Assembly: GCA_944324665.1 (NCBI GenBank)
Contig: CALUXD010000003.1
Coordinates: 87,510-151,509 of the forward strand
Direction: 5' to 3'
DNA: 64,000 nt
DNA from: Candidatus Proelusimicrobium volucris
GTDB taxonomy: Bacteria; Elusimicrobiota; Elusimicrobia; Elusimicrobiales; Elusimicrobiaceae
Part shown: positions 34,235 to 43,145 of the stretch, one piece after another
How positions within the stretch are numbered: position 1 is the first letter of the stretch
Layout of the letters: each line of letters begins with the position of its first letter
Notes under the pieces: model-generated
Told to the model about the DNA's origin: nothing
Seen by the model: only the letters and a program-made list of their open reading frames with translations
Databases searched by the model: none
Position numbers and translations under genes: made by a program

Positions 34235-35287
34235 ATGGCAAAATTGGACGCGGATAAACTTTCACTTATAAGGAAAGTTATAAAAAAACAAGGTCTTGAC
34301 GCTTTTATCATAAGCGATTACAGCGATATAAAATACATTATGGGCCCCGTGTTCCAACCAGGCGAGGCTGTAATGCTAATTCATTCCAAAGGGGTATATC
34401 TTACGGCTCGCAGTTTGTACGAAGCTCCTCTTAAAGCCGATTTTCCCGAAATACAGGTAGAAGGCTGCGATGTGGAACGCTCTTCCAAAACGGTTCAGGC
34501 TGTTAAGAAGTTAAAACTCAAGAAAGTCGGCTTTGATGGCTTAAAGGAAACATATCACGACGGCAAAATATATGAGAAAGAGGGCTTTAGCAATATAGAG
34601 AACTTTTTGGTTCCCGTAAGGGCCAGCAAGACGGAAGCGGAGCTTAGAAATATGAAGGCTTCGGCAAAGATAGCGTATAAGACTTATGAGCATATTCTTT
34701 CTTGGCTGGAACCCGGCGTTACGGAGCAGCAGACGGCTGAAGAGATAGATTCTTTTATGAAGAAAAACGGCGCCAGCGCGCCCTCTTTTGAAACGATAGT
34801 CGCCTTCGGTGCGAACAGCGGCAATCCTCATTACGTTACCGGCAAAACCAAGTTAAAAAAGAATATGGCGGTTTTGTTGGATTTCGGCTGCATATATAAA
34901 GATTATTGTTCGGATATAACAAGGACGTTTTGGTTCGGCGACAAACCCGGCAAGGAATTTGTGGAGATTTTAAATATAGTCAAATCTGCCCATGACGAAG
35001 TTGTGGAAAAGGCACGCTGCGGTCAGAGCGGGGCTGAGATAGACGCCATCGCGCGCGGCTATATAGAGGCGGCTGGCTACGGCAAATATTTTACTCATCG
35101 CACGGGCCACGGCATAGGTATGCAGATCCACGAGGAAGCCTGCCTCAGCCAGGATAACACCGCCGTACCCATAATGGAAAATTATTGCTTCAGCGTAGAG
35201 CCGGGCATATATATAGCCGGCAAAATAGGCGTAAGATATGAAGATTGTTTTTATATGACCAAAAACGGGATTAAGCAAATAAAATGA
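34235..35287 (+). CDS. Xaa-Pro dipeptidase/aminopeptidase (M24), copy 1
   Basis: 350 residues: N-terminal creatinase-like domain (1-125) and a pita-bread M24 catalytic domain. The metal ligands are all visible: the Asp pair in LLDFGCIYKDYCSDITRTFW, His in HRTGHGIGMQIHE, Glu in FSVEPGIYI and Glu in GVRYEDCF. A cytosolic dimetal enzyme removing N-terminal residues next to proline. It overlaps copy 2 by four bases (ATGA), and efp follows, a common neighbour of this family. Confidence 0.93.
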   Translation: MAKLDADKLSLIRKVIKKQGLDAFIISDYSDIKYIMGPVFQPGEAVMLIHSKGVYLTARSLYEAPLKADFPEIQVEGCDVERSSKTVQAVKKLKLKKVGFDGLKETYHDGKIYEKEGFSNIENFLVPVRASKTEAELRNMKASAKIAYKTYEHILSWLEPGVTEQQTAEEIDSFMKKNGASAPSFETIVAFGANSGNPHYVTGKTKLKKNMAVLLDFGCIYKDYCSDITRTFWFGDKPGKEFVEILNIVKSAHDEVVEKARCGQSGAEIDAIARGYIEAAGYGKYFTHRTGHGIGMQIHEEACLSQDNTAVPIMENYCFSVEPGIYIAGKIGVRYEDCFYMTKNGIKQIK

Positions 35288-36333
35288 AGCGAAACGACGA
35301 AAAAATAAAGAATTTTCAATCGTATATGAAGCGCAAAGGCATAGACGCCTGCGCGGTTACGGATTTGGACGGAGTAAATTTTTTCGCCGATTTTTCTTTC
35401 GCTGGGCAGGGCGACGCCTATTTGCTTATAACCCGCAAGAAAGCCTATTGCTTTACAAAGCAAATGTACGCGGCGGACTTAAAGAAGAAGGCGCCCTATC
35501 TTGCCTTGGTGGACAGTTTGGATTGCGCGGATATAGTCAAGAAGGCGCGTTCGCTTAAAGCGGAAAATTGCGTATTTGACGCCGCGTCCACGGGTTATTT
35601 GGCGGGCAAGCTGTTTTATGAAAGCGGATTTAAAGAGGCAGCTGGCCTCATATCGGAAGTGAAGGAAGAAAAGACCGCCTCGGAAATAAGCCGAATAAAG
35701 AAAGCCTGCGCCATATCGGCCAAGGCATATGATATCTTCCGCAAGAAGCTAAAAGCCGGCATTAGCGAGATCGAAGCCGCATCCCTTTTGGAAGGTATAA
35801 TGTCAGACTTGGGCGGGCAGGGTTTGGCTTTTACTACGATAATGGCATTTGGCGCGAACAGCGCTAACCCTCACCACATAAATTCGTCCAGGAAATTAAA
35901 GGAGGGGGAAGTCGTTTTGTTGGATTACGGGTGCAAGTACGGCGGATACTGTTCGGACATAACCAGAACATTCTGGTTCGGGAAGAATCCCTCAGCCGAA
36001 TTTAGCAAAACTTTTGATTTGGTAAAAGCGGCGCATGACGAAGCGCTAAAATACGTTAAAGCGGGCGCCGCAGCCAAAGAGGCACACAACCGCGTATGCG
36101 AATTCTTCGACAAAAACGGCAAACTCGCCAAATATTTTATACACGGTTTGGGGCACAGCTTGGGCACGGCGATACATGAAACTCCGTACCTTAATCCCCG
36201 CAGTTTAAGCACGCTTAAGACGGGCAATATCGTAACGGTGGAGCCGGGCCTTTATTTCGAGGGCAAGTTCGGCATACGTTACGAAAATACGGTTCTTATA
36301 ACGGATAAATCCGTTAAAATTTTAACTAAGTAA
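35284..36333 (+). CDS. Xaa-Pro dipeptidase/aminopeptidase (M24), copy 2
   Basis: 349 residues, same two-domain layout as copy 1 and clearly paralogous (LLDYGCKYGGYCSDITRTFW, FGANSANPHH compared with FGANSGNPHY). All five ligands are kept (HGLGHSLGTAIHE, VTVEPGLYF, GIRYENTVLI). The GHGIGMQ of copy 1 reads GHSLGTA here, so substrate preference may differ. The efp start codon lies 12 bases downstream. Confidence 0.93.
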   Translation: MKRNDEKIKNFQSYMKRKGIDACAVTDLDGVNFFADFSFAGQGDAYLLITRKKAYCFTKQMYAADLKKKAPYLALVDSLDCADIVKKARSLKAENCVFDAASTGYLAGKLFYESGFKEAAGLISEVKEEKTASEISRIKKACAISAKAYDIFRKKLKAGISEIEAASLLEGIMSDLGGQGLAFTTIMAFGANSANPHHINSSRKLKEGEVVLLDYGCKYGGYCSDITRTFWFGKNPSAEFSKTFDLVKAAHDEALKYVKAGAAAKEAHNRVCEFFDKNGKLAKYFIHGLGHSLGTAIHETPYLNPRSLSTLKTGNIVTVEPGLYFEGKFGIRYENTVLITDKSVKILTK

Positions 36334-36345
36334 TAAGGAGCATTT

Positions 36346-36912
36346 ATGATAGGAACACCAGACTTTAAAGAGGGCTTGATATTTGAAAACGAAAACGGCG
36401 AGCTCGTGGAAATTATTGAATATCAGCACCACCGCAAATCTCAGGCCAGGGCCGTGGTTCGCGTAAAACTCAGAAATTTAAATACCGGCTCTGTTATCGA
36501 AACGGCTTACAGACCGGAAGACAAATTTAAAGAAGTGGACATAGAAAAACGCCCGCATAACTATTTGTATACCGAAGGCGATATGATCTATTTTATGGAC
36601 GCCGAAACTTACGAACAAATCGCGATACCGGCCGAGAAAATGGGCCATCAGCGCCATTATCTTACGGATAATATGGCCGCTACCGGTTTGTTTATCAACG
36701 GCAAACTTTTTAATATGGAATTGCCGATAAAGATAGATATGAAAGTAGTTTCCACCGTTCCCGGCGTTAAGGGTGATACGGTATCTAATTTGACTAAACC
36801 GGCCACTTTGGAATCCGGCCTGGAAATAAAAGTGCCGCTTTTCATCAATGAAGGCGACAAAATCCGCATAGACACCCGCACCGATACTTATGTCGAGAGG
36901 GTAAACGAGTAA
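36346..36912 (+). CDS. efp: Elongation factor P with non-canonical tip loop
   Basis: 188 residues, three beta-barrel domains as in EF-P. The domain 2-3 body is standard (TVPGVKGDTVSNLTKPATLESG; KVPLFINEGDKIRIDTRTDTY). The domain 1 tip, normally VKPGKGQA with the modified Lys34, reads HHRKSQARA; ungapped alignment puts Gln33 at the Lys34 position. EF-P relieves ribosome stalling at polyproline. No epmA, epmB or earP is seen here, consistent with an unmodified or differently modified tip. RBS AAGGAG. Confidence 0.95.
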   Translation: MIGTPDFKEGLIFENENGELVEIIEYQHHRKSQARAVVRVKLRNLNTGSVIETAYRPEDKFKEVDIEKRPHNYLYTEGDMIYFMDAETYEQIAIPAEKMGHQRHYLTDNMAATGLFINGKLFNMELPIKIDMKVVSTVPGVKGDTVSNLTKPATLESGLEIKVPLFINEGDKIRIDTRTDTYVERVNE

Positions 36913-37431
36913 ATGCCTTTTGCAAAGCGCATAGCCGCCTTGGCGGTATTTGCGAGTATGGCTTGTGCGGCTTGCGCTTTGGAAATATCGGGCTTTAAGC
37001 CTTACGAAGATGGCGGTTTGGAAGCGGAATTTTGCGGCAAGTTTAAAGTGGAGAATATATCTCTAAAGTCTGATTCCGCGGGCGGCGTGGAAATGCCGCT
37101 GGACTGGGGCGGATACGAAAACTTGCTTTTGACTTCTTCCGCTTTGGAAGGGAAAATAAAGAAATGCCTGCTCGGCGAATGCGCGCCTAAAGCGCAAAAT
37201 TGCGAGCCTAAGGCGGAAATAATCTTCAGCAGGAAAGTTAGCGATAAATCGCTCTTGTTAAAGGTTAGCTTTGACGGGGAATTGACGGCGGTATTTTTCT
37301 TAGGCAGGTATAAGCGTTTGGGCAAGGTCTATTACAAACTGAGTTCCGCGTCGGATTTTGAATTTACGGATAACAAATATCGCAAAAGTTTTAGGGAATT
37401 TGTTATAAAGGAACTAAAGAATCTTTTATGA
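36913..37431 (+). CDS. Secreted protein of unknown function
   Basis: 172 residues. Signal peptide (RIAALAVFASMACAACA) and a beta-rich mature part with four Cys (EFCGKF, KKCLLGECAPKAQNCEP). It starts directly at the efp stop and overlaps the DUF192 gene by four bases, so it belongs to the efp transcript. No family recognised. Confidence 0.65.
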   Translation: MPFAKRIAALAVFASMACAACALEISGFKPYEDGGLEAEFCGKFKVENISLKSDSAGGVEMPLDWGGYENLLLTSSALEGKIKKCLLGECAPKAQNCEPKAEIIFSRKVSDKSLLLKVSFDGELTAVFFLGRYKRLGKVYYKLSSASDFEFTDNKYRKSFREFVIKELKNLL

Positions 37432-37772
37432 GATGTTTAAATCTTAGCCGCGGCGGCGCGGTAATAGCCGATAAACTTGAGATGAAGGACAGTTTTTTCG
37501 GGCGGCTTATCGGGCTTTTGAGCAGAAGCGGCCTAAAGGACGGCGAGGGAATAATATTAAACCCTTGCACTCAGATACATACGTTTTTTATGCGTTTTAG
37601 CATAGATGCGGTTTTTTTAAGCAGGGATATGGAAGTTATATCGGTAATAGAGGATATGAAGCCTTGGCGGGTAAGCCCCATGTATTTCAAGGCGAAGTAC
37701 ACTTTGGAAGTGCGGGGCGGATATTTGAAAGGCGGGGTAAAAGCTGGCGACAAGCTTGTTTTAGAAGACTAA
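37428..37772 (+). CDS. DUF192 family protein
   Basis: 114 residues covering the whole DUF192 (PF02643) fold: KLEMKDSFFGRLIGLLSRSGL, then NPCTQIHTFFMRFSIDAVFL and the VEDMKPWR-like turn (IEDMKPWRVSP). Usually a small periplasmic or cytoplasmic protein of unknown role; here without a signal peptide. Translationally coupled to its upstream neighbour. Confidence 0.9.
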   Translation: MRCLNLSRGGAVIADKLEMKDSFFGRLIGLLSRSGLKDGEGIILNPCTQIHTFFMRFSIDAVFLSRDMEVISVIEDMKPWRVSPMYFKAKYTLEVRGGYLKGGVKAGDKLVLED

Positions 37773-37790
37773 ATTTCGGGAGAAGACAAA

Positions 37791-38519
37791 ATGAAAAGAG
37801 CTGTTTGCATATTGTTTTTGGCTTTTGCGGCGGCAATGCCGTTGAAGGCGTCTGAGTATAAATTCGACAATTTCTCGGCGAATGTTACGGCCGAGAATTT
37901 GGAAGCGTTCACCAAAGATATGGGCGGGCTTTTGGGGTCCGGTACATACAGTACGGGGCGAATATTGGGTTGGGGCGGATTTTTGCTTTCTGCGCGCGCT
38001 GCCGTAATGCCGGAGCCGAGCGAGGAAAACACCGCCTTGGGCCCAGATCCGGAAGTGATGTATATGCCGTGGATACAGGGCGAAATCGGGCTTCCGTTCC
38101 GTTTGGATGGCTTCATCAGGGCGACATCTTGGGACGGCCTTACTTTGGCTGGCGGCGGTTTAAAATGGGGTATAACGCGCCCCGTGGATACTTTATATAG
38201 TTTCCAGACGATGATAACCGTAATGGCGCAGTCGGGGGTACATAAGGATTTTTCGCTTACGCATTATAACGCGAACTTGGTAATATCGTTTAAGATGCCT
38301 GTGGTTACGCCGTACATAGGCGGCGGAGTGGATTATACCAAGCTGACCGTTGAAGGGGCAGACAACGCGGCTTTAATCGGTATGAGGGAATATACCACCA
38401 CGCCAAGGGCGAGCGCGGGTTTGAACTTTAAGCTGCCCGCCTATATAGATTTGAGTGTAGCGGCCAATTACGCCAATTACGGTTTTGGCGGAGAGGCTTC
38501 CTTAGGCGTGCGATTTTAG
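37791..38519 (+). CDS. Outer-membrane beta-barrel protein
   Basis: 242 residues. Signal peptide (MKRAVCILFLAFAAAMPLKA). The mature chain shows alternating hydrophobic/polar strands with Gly/aromatic turns (MPVVTPYIGGGVDYTKL, YIDLSVAANYANYGFGGEAS) and ends in Phe (VRF), the C-terminal signature of outer-membrane barrels recognised by BamA. About 8-10 strands. Function unknown. A terminator follows. Confidence 0.75.
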   Translation: MKRAVCILFLAFAAAMPLKASEYKFDNFSANVTAENLEAFTKDMGGLLGSGTYSTGRILGWGGFLLSARAAVMPEPSEENTALGPDPEVMYMPWIQGEIGLPFRLDGFIRATSWDGLTLAGGGLKWGITRPVDTLYSFQTMITVMAQSGVHKDFSLTHYNANLVISFKMPVVTPYIGGGVDYTKLTVEGADNAALIGMREYTTTPRASAGLNFKLPAYIDLSVAANYANYGFGGEASLGVRF

Positions 38520-38536
38520 TTAAATTTACTTTGTTT

Positions 38537-38572
38537 AAAAAGGCCCGCGGTTTTTAGCTGCGGGCCTTTTTT
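38537..38572 (+). terminator. Terminator after the beta-barrel gene
   Basis: Stem AGGCCCGC (38541-38548) with GCGGGCCT (38560-38567), flanking A and T runs, six T. It ends the efp-to-barrel unit. Confidence 0.88.
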
Positions 38573-38610
38573 ATGTGCGCTGATTTGTGTTATATAATCG
38601 TTATATGCTT

Positions 38611-38919
38611 TTATGCATGCGTATAATTGGAATAAATAGTCAGCGTAGATACCCTTGCGATGTTCCCGCCGTTGCATACTTTGCAGGGGATGGCGTCTCT
38701 GTATATGGCCTCTTTCTTGTTTATTTCTATGCAATTTACCGTACACGCTCTAGCCCATCTGCAGGATAAGGCGTGGTATTTTTTTGTTTTTACGTTAAAC
38801 GCTACCGTCTGTGCAAAAAGAGAAGCGGCGGAAATAAAAACAATTAGACAATAATAAATAACTTTTGCCGTAAACGCAGTTTTTTTAAAATTATTTAAGC
38901 AAGTCCAGCTGGGAAGCAA
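38611..38919 (-). CDS. Small secreted Cys-rich protein, last gene of LPS/lysA operon
   Basis: 102 residues from a TTG preceded by GAGG, overlapping the lysA 3' end by 29 bases. Signal segment VIYYCLIVFISAASLFAQ. The mature domain FNVKTKKYHALSCRWARAC, then NCIEINKKEAIYR and PCKVCNGG, follows a His-Cys-Cys-Cys-CxxC pattern that I know from small metal-binding (Ada-like) domains of secreted or competence-related proteins. The Cys order suggests a zinc site. Start is uncertain because no ATG is available near the signal peptide. Confidence 0.65.
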   Translation of the reverse strand: MLPSWTCLNNFKKTAFTAKVIYYCLIVFISAASLFAQTVAFNVKTKKYHALSCRWARACTVNCIEINKKEAIYRDAIPCKVCNGGNIARVSTLTIYSNYTHA

Positions 38920-40141
38920 TCATATCCTCGTAGCTTTGGCGTTTCCTTACCACTTTATATTTTGCGCCGTCCACCAACACTTCCGCCGTAAGCGGCCTGA
39001 AGTTATAGGTGCTGCCCATACTGCTTCCGTAAGCGCCCGCACCCATTATCGCCACAAGTTCGCCGTGCTCAAGCTGAGGCAGTTCGCGGCTCTTGGCGAA
39101 GGTATCCCCGCTTTCGCAGATCGGGCCGACGACGTCATACTTCTTCATAACTCTGTTGTTCCAATCGCGTACGGGCAAAATCTCGTGCCAAGCGCTGTAT
39201 AAAGCGGGGCGCATAAAATCGTTCATTCCGGCATCTATTATTAAAAAGTCCTTGCGGCCGCTTTTTTTGTTGTAGAGTACACTTGATACCAAAATACCCG
39301 CATTGGCCACTATTTTGCGGCCCGGCTCCATAATGATATGCTTCTTTAGCGGTGCAAGATATTTATCCACCAATTTGGCGAAGGCTTCAGTCCTTACCGG
39401 TTTGTCTTCTTTATATTTGTATACTACGCCCAATCCGCCGCCTATGTCGATATTTTCTATTACTATATCGTTCTTTTCCAGTTCTTTTACCATTTTGACG
39501 AGCTTTTTAAAAGTTTCCTCAAAAGGTTTCAAATCCAATATTTGCGAGCCTATATGCACCGCTATGCCTTTTATGCGAACCCCGCTCATATTGGAGGCTT
39601 TTTTGTAAAGCTCCAAAGCGTCGGGCCATAAAATGCCGAATTTATCGGTAACTCGGGCGGTGGTTATTTTGTCGTGGCTGTGAGCGTCTACTTCCGGGTT
39701 TATCCTTATGGCGATATTGGCGCGCGTGCAGAGCCTTATTGCCGTTTGGTTTACCGCTTCAAGCTCCTCTGCCGATTCTATATTGATTTGTTTTATCTCG
39801 TTTTGTATAGCGAGGCTGATGTCCTTTTCCGTCTTGCCCACGCCCGAGTAAACTATCTTGCTGCCCGGTATCCCGCATTTTAGGGCCAGGAAGAGTTCCC
39901 CGCCGCTTACTACGTCGGCGCCCGCGCCGCAGGCCGCCAAAGTCTTTATCACGGCTATATTGGAGTTGGCTTTTATGGCATAGCATATCGTCGCTTTGGG
40001 AAATACTTTTTTGAATTTGTCGAAGTTCTCTTTCAAAGCCCTTTTGCTGTAACAAAAAAACGGCGTGGGGACTTTCTTTGATATTTCCCTTATGCTTACG
40101 TCTTCCATATACAAAAATCTTTCTTCGTAATTGAATGCCAT
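38891..40141 (-). CDS. lysA: Diaminopimelate decarboxylase
   Basis: 416 residues. PLP lysine K57 in CYAIKANSN, the GGGLG phosphate loop (IDIGGGLGVVY), the catalytic-site CESGD (GPICESGDTFA), and GAYGSSMGSTYNFRP near the end. Group IV decarboxylase making L-lysine from meso-diaminopimelate. It lies downstream of the lpt genes in the same direction with a 12-base gap. Confidence 0.95.
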   Translation of the reverse strand: MAFNYEERFLYMEDVSIREISKKVPTPFFCYSKRALKENFDKFKKVFPKATICYAIKANSNIAVIKTLAACGAGADVVSGGELFLALKCGIPGSKIVYSGVGKTEKDISLAIQNEIKQINIESAEELEAVNQTAIRLCTRANIAIRINPEVDAHSHDKITTARVTDKFGILWPDALELYKKASNMSGVRIKGIAVHIGSQILDLKPFEETFKKLVKMVKELEKNDIVIENIDIGGGLGVVYKYKEDKPVRTEAFAKLVDKYLAPLKKHIIMEPGRKIVANAGILVSSVLYNKKSGRKDFLIIDAGMNDFMRPALYSAWHEILPVRDWNNRVMKKYDVVGPICESGDTFAKSRELPQLEHGELVAIMGAGAYGSSMGSTYNFRPLTAEVLVDGAKYKVVRKRQSYEDMIASQLDLLK

Positions 40142-40153
40142 AACAAAACTCCT

Positions 40154-40873
40154 TTACATCTTAAAGTCTTCGCCCAGGTAGAACTTTCTTGCGTTGGCGT
40201 CGTTGAGCAGGGTATTCTGATCGCCTTCCACCAATATTTTGCCGTCGTAAATAAGGTAAGCTCTTTCCGTCAGGGGCAGGGTTTCCCTTACGTTATGGTC
40301 GGTAATCAAAACGCCGATGCCTTTGTCTTTCAGCTTGAAAATCATTTGCCGTAGTTCCGATACGGTAATAGGGTCTATGCCGACGAACGGCTCGTCCAAA
40401 AGAATAATTTTGGGATTGCTTATCATACAGCGGGCGATTTCCATTCTTCTTTTCTCTCCGCCGGAAAGCGTCCACGCTTTTTGTTTTGCCAGTCTTGTAA
40501 GGCCGAACTCTTCCAGCAGCTGGGCCACTTTCTCTTTACGTTTGTTTTTGTCGGGTTCTATTCGTTCCAAAATCGCCAGCAGATTGTTTTCCACGGTGAG
40601 GCCGCGGAAGATGGTCGGCTCCTGCGCCAAGTAGCCAAGCCCGTGGCGCGCCCTTTCGTACATTGGCAGGGGGGTAACGTCTTCCCCGTCGATAAATACT
40701 TTGCCGGAAGTCGGTTTGATAAACCCGACCAACATATAAAAACTTGTTGTTTTGCCCGCGCCGTTGGGGCCCAAAAGTCCCACTATTTCGCCCGAGCGGA
40801 CGTATATGTCCACGCCTTTTACGACGCGTCTTTCCTTGTATACTTTTTCTATATTAGAAGATCTGAGCTCCAT
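40154..40873 (-). CDS. lptB: LptB, LPS-export ABC ATPase
   Basis: 239 residues. Walker A GPNGAGKTT, Q-loop, signature LSGGEKRR and Walker B IILLDEPFVGIDP, with family-typical GEDVTPLPMYERARHGLGYLAQE. Forms LptB2FG with inner-membrane partners not in this window and powers LPS transport. Overlaps lptA by 20 bases. Confidence 0.96.
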   Translation of the reverse strand: MELRSSNIEKVYKERRVVKGVDIYVRSGEIVGLLGPNGAGKTTSFYMLVGFIKPTSGKVFIDGEDVTPLPMYERARHGLGYLAQEPTIFRGLTVENNLLAILERIEPDKNKRKEKVAQLLEEFGLTRLAKQKAWTLSGGEKRRMEIARCMISNPKIILLDEPFVGIDPITVSELRQMIFKLKDKGIGVLITDHNVRETLPLTERAYLIYDGKILVEGDQNTLLNDANARKFYLGEDFKM

Positions 40874-41588
40874 CTTTCTGTCCTTGCGTGTATTTTGATA
40901 TATCCTCCGCGGGCACGAGCCAGCCCGTCACCCGCCCCGAGGCTTTAAATATCCCGTTTTTGTTGTCTGCGGTTATTTGATCGCCCTGCAAAGCGTAATC
41001 GCCGTCTTCGTTATAGCCGAAGAGTACGGGCCGCTTATCTGAAGCGGTAAAAACTTCGCTTTGAGTATCGTAAGCCATTTTTCCTGCGTAAAGTGTGTTG
41101 TTTATATCGTTTAATTCGCAGTCGCCTTCGGCTTCAAAGGAGGTAAATTTTTTGCCAAAATTGATTTTATCGGCATAAACATTGAATATATTATTCGGTG
41201 TGGAAAAACTCAGCTCCGCCTGTTTGATCTTGGAGCCCTGCGCGTACCCGTAATCTTTCTTTGCGTTGAAAAACACTTTGTTCGCCTTAAGCGATATTTC
41301 CTCGCCGTCCTGCTTTCTGGATGCTTGCACGTTCCCGCTTATCGTGTAGGCGTTTAGCTTTCTTTGTGAAAGAGCCTTGTCGGCCGATATTTTGTAAATT
41401 TCATTTTCGTATTTTACATTGCCGATAAATTCTTCCTCGGCTTTGTCTTTCCTTATAATCCAGCTGTCGCTTTTGACCAGCCCGCCCAAAAGGGCGGATA
41501 GTTCCGCGTCGTCGCCGAGGTTCTGCGCAAAAACTAAAGCGGGTGCCAGCGTGAAAAACAGGGAAAGGACAGTGTATTTAAGTTTCAT
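40854..41588 (-). CDS. lptA: LptA-like periplasmic OstA-domain protein
   Basis: 244 residues. Signal peptide (VLSLFFTLAPALVFAQ) and a beta-jellyroll OstA domain with repeated strands such as EISLKANKVFFNAKKDYGYAQGS and ALQGDQITADNKNGIFKASG. It bridges LPS from LptC to the outer-membrane LptD. Sits between lptC and lptB, overlapping both. LptA proteins are variable in sequence; the context makes the call firm. Confidence 0.87.
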   Translation of the reverse strand: MKLKYTVLSLFFTLAPALVFAQNLGDDAELSALLGGLVKSDSWIIRKDKAEEEFIGNVKYENEIYKISADKALSQRKLNAYTISGNVQASRKQDGEEISLKANKVFFNAKKDYGYAQGSKIKQAELSFSTPNNIFNVYADKINFGKKFTSFEAEGDCELNDINNTLYAGKMAYDTQSEVFTASDKRPVLFGYNEDGDYALQGDQITADNKNGIFKASGRVTGWLVPAEDISKYTQGQKDGAQIF

Positions 41589-42145
41589 AACTCCACCTCG
41601 CCTTTATCGAAATCGCGCAGTTCTTTAGGCAGCTGTGTAACCTGCTTGTAGAGCTGTATTTCCGAAAAGTCGGCATTGGCCTGCAAGGCTTGACCCTTTA
41701 CCGTTACGCCGCCCCGTTTTAGGGTTACGGGTTTGTCCGTCCAGACGTTTCTGCTTTTTGTGTCGTAATACATTTTTGAGGTTCTTATCGTCGCTCCCTC
41801 GCTTAAAGACACCCCGGTTACATTGCCGCTTAAAGTTATAAGATTTTTTTCAAATTCATAAGAACCTTTGTCGGCTTTGATAGAGGAATCCTCTTTGCCG
41901 TCGGTTTTGTTTATCAGCTTCGGATCGGTCATAACGACTTTCTGTTCCTCGTCGTAATAGTCGGCCGTTTTCGTGGTAAGAAGCCACTTGCTTTGCCCCA
42001 TTTCCGATTCCGATATGATAACGTCTTCCGCTCTTTGCGTTGGGCCCTCGTTGGAGTTATCCTTCCCTTTTTGCCCGCAGCCTGCCACAGCCGCCGCCAA
42101 AAGCGAACTTAGGAATATTATTTTAAGATTTCTTCTCAGTTCCAT
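41585..42145 (-). CDS. lptC: LptC-like LPS export protein with lipobox
   Basis: 186 residues. The N-terminus LLAAAVAGCGQKG carries a lipobox (VAGC), so it may be a lipoprotein rather than anchored by an uncleaved helix as in E. coli LptC. The body is the LptC fold (EQKVVMTDPKLINKTDGKEDSS, ITLSGNVTGVS, YYDTKSRNVWTDKPVTLKRGG). It passes LPS from LptB2FG to LptA. ATGA overlap with lptA. Confidence 0.88.
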   Translation of the reverse strand: MELRRNLKIIFLSSLLAAAVAGCGQKGKDNSNEGPTQRAEDVIISESEMGQSKWLLTTKTADYYDEEQKVVMTDPKLINKTDGKEDSSIKADKGSYEFEKNLITLSGNVTGVSLSEGATIRTSKMYYDTKSRNVWTDKPVTLKRGGVTVKGQALQANADFSEIQLYKQVTQLPKELRDFDKGEVEL

Positions 42146-42146
42146 C

Positions 42147-43145
42147 TTATTTCTTGTCTATCAGAGCTATAAACTCTATCAGATTATCCTTGTCCAAAAA
42201 TCCTATTACCTTGCCCTTTTCGTCCGTTACGGGGGCATTGTCTATCTTCTTGTCGTTGATTATTTTTGCCGCTTCCACCGCGGGTGTTCCCGGCTTGAAG
42301 GCGAAGGGGGAAACGGTCATCACGTCGGTTATTTTGAGTTTTAAGATATCCTGTTTCTTTTGTAAAGCGCGTCTTAAATCGCCGTCGGTAAAATAGCCTT
42401 TAAGCCTGCCGTTCTTATCCACTACGCTGGCCGCGCCGGATTTATTTTTTGTCATCACCAAAAGCGTATCCTGAACGCTGGCCGTTAAAGGAACAATAGG
42501 GTTTTTATCGGTAAACATAATGTCTTTTACAGTATAAGTCAGCAATTTGCCCAAAGAGCCGCCGGGGTGAAACATAGCAAAGTCTTTCTTCTCGAAGTGT
42601 TTTATCTTCATTAAGGCTATCGCCAAAGCGTCGCCGCAGGCAAGCATAGCCGTAGTAGAGGCCGTCGGCGCTAAATTATATGGGCAGGCTTCCCGCTCCA
42701 CCACCACGTGTATATGCAAGTCCGACATCATGGCCAGATTGGATTTGGGGTTGCCAGTCATCGAGATTATTTTTACGTTCTCTTTTTTCAGCGGCAATAA
42801 AATTTTGCTGATTTCTTCCGTCTGTCCCGAAAAGGATAAGGCCAATACCAAGTCTTCCTTGGTTATCATACCCAAATCGCCGTGCAGGGCTTCCGTCGGG
42901 TGTACGAAAAACGACGGCGTTCCCGTAGAGGCCAAAGTAGCCGCGATTTTGCGGCCTATATGCCCGCTCTTGCCTATACCTATAAGCACCAAACGGCCCT
43001 TGCAGGCCGCTATCGTTCTTACCGCCTTGACGAAGTTCCCGTCAAAAGCCGCTCCCGTTGTTTTAAGGGCGTGCTCCTCTATTTCAAAAACTTTCTTCGC
43101 GATTGATATTATATCTTTATCGGTATATTTTTTTATTTCAGCCAT
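42147..43145 (-). CDS. kdsD: Arabinose-5-phosphate isomerase (KdsD/KpsF)
   Basis: 332 residues. SIS domain (LVLIGIGKSGHIGRKIAATLASTG; ALSFSGQTEEI) followed by two CBS domains (from about residue 205, KDIMFTDKNPIVPL and ITDVMTVSPFAFKPG). Converts ribulose-5-phosphate to arabinose-5-phosphate, the first step of Kdo synthesis. Its start overlaps a 57-residue gene upstream by 13 bases. Confidence 0.95.
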   Translation of the reverse strand: MAEIKKYTDKDIISIAKKVFEIEEHALKTTGAAFDGNFVKAVRTIAACKGRLVLIGIGKSGHIGRKIAATLASTGTPSFFVHPTEALHGDLGMITKEDLVLALSFSGQTEEISKILLPLKKENVKIISMTGNPKSNLAMMSDLHIHVVVEREACPYNLAPTASTTAMLACGDALAIALMKIKHFEKKDFAMFHPGGSLGKLLTYTVKDIMFTDKNPIVPLTASVQDTLLVMTKNKSGAASVVDKNGRLKGYFTDGDLRRALQKKQDILKLKITDVMTVSPFAFKPGTPAVEAAKIINDKKIDNAPVTDEKGKVIGFLDKDNLIEFIALIDKK

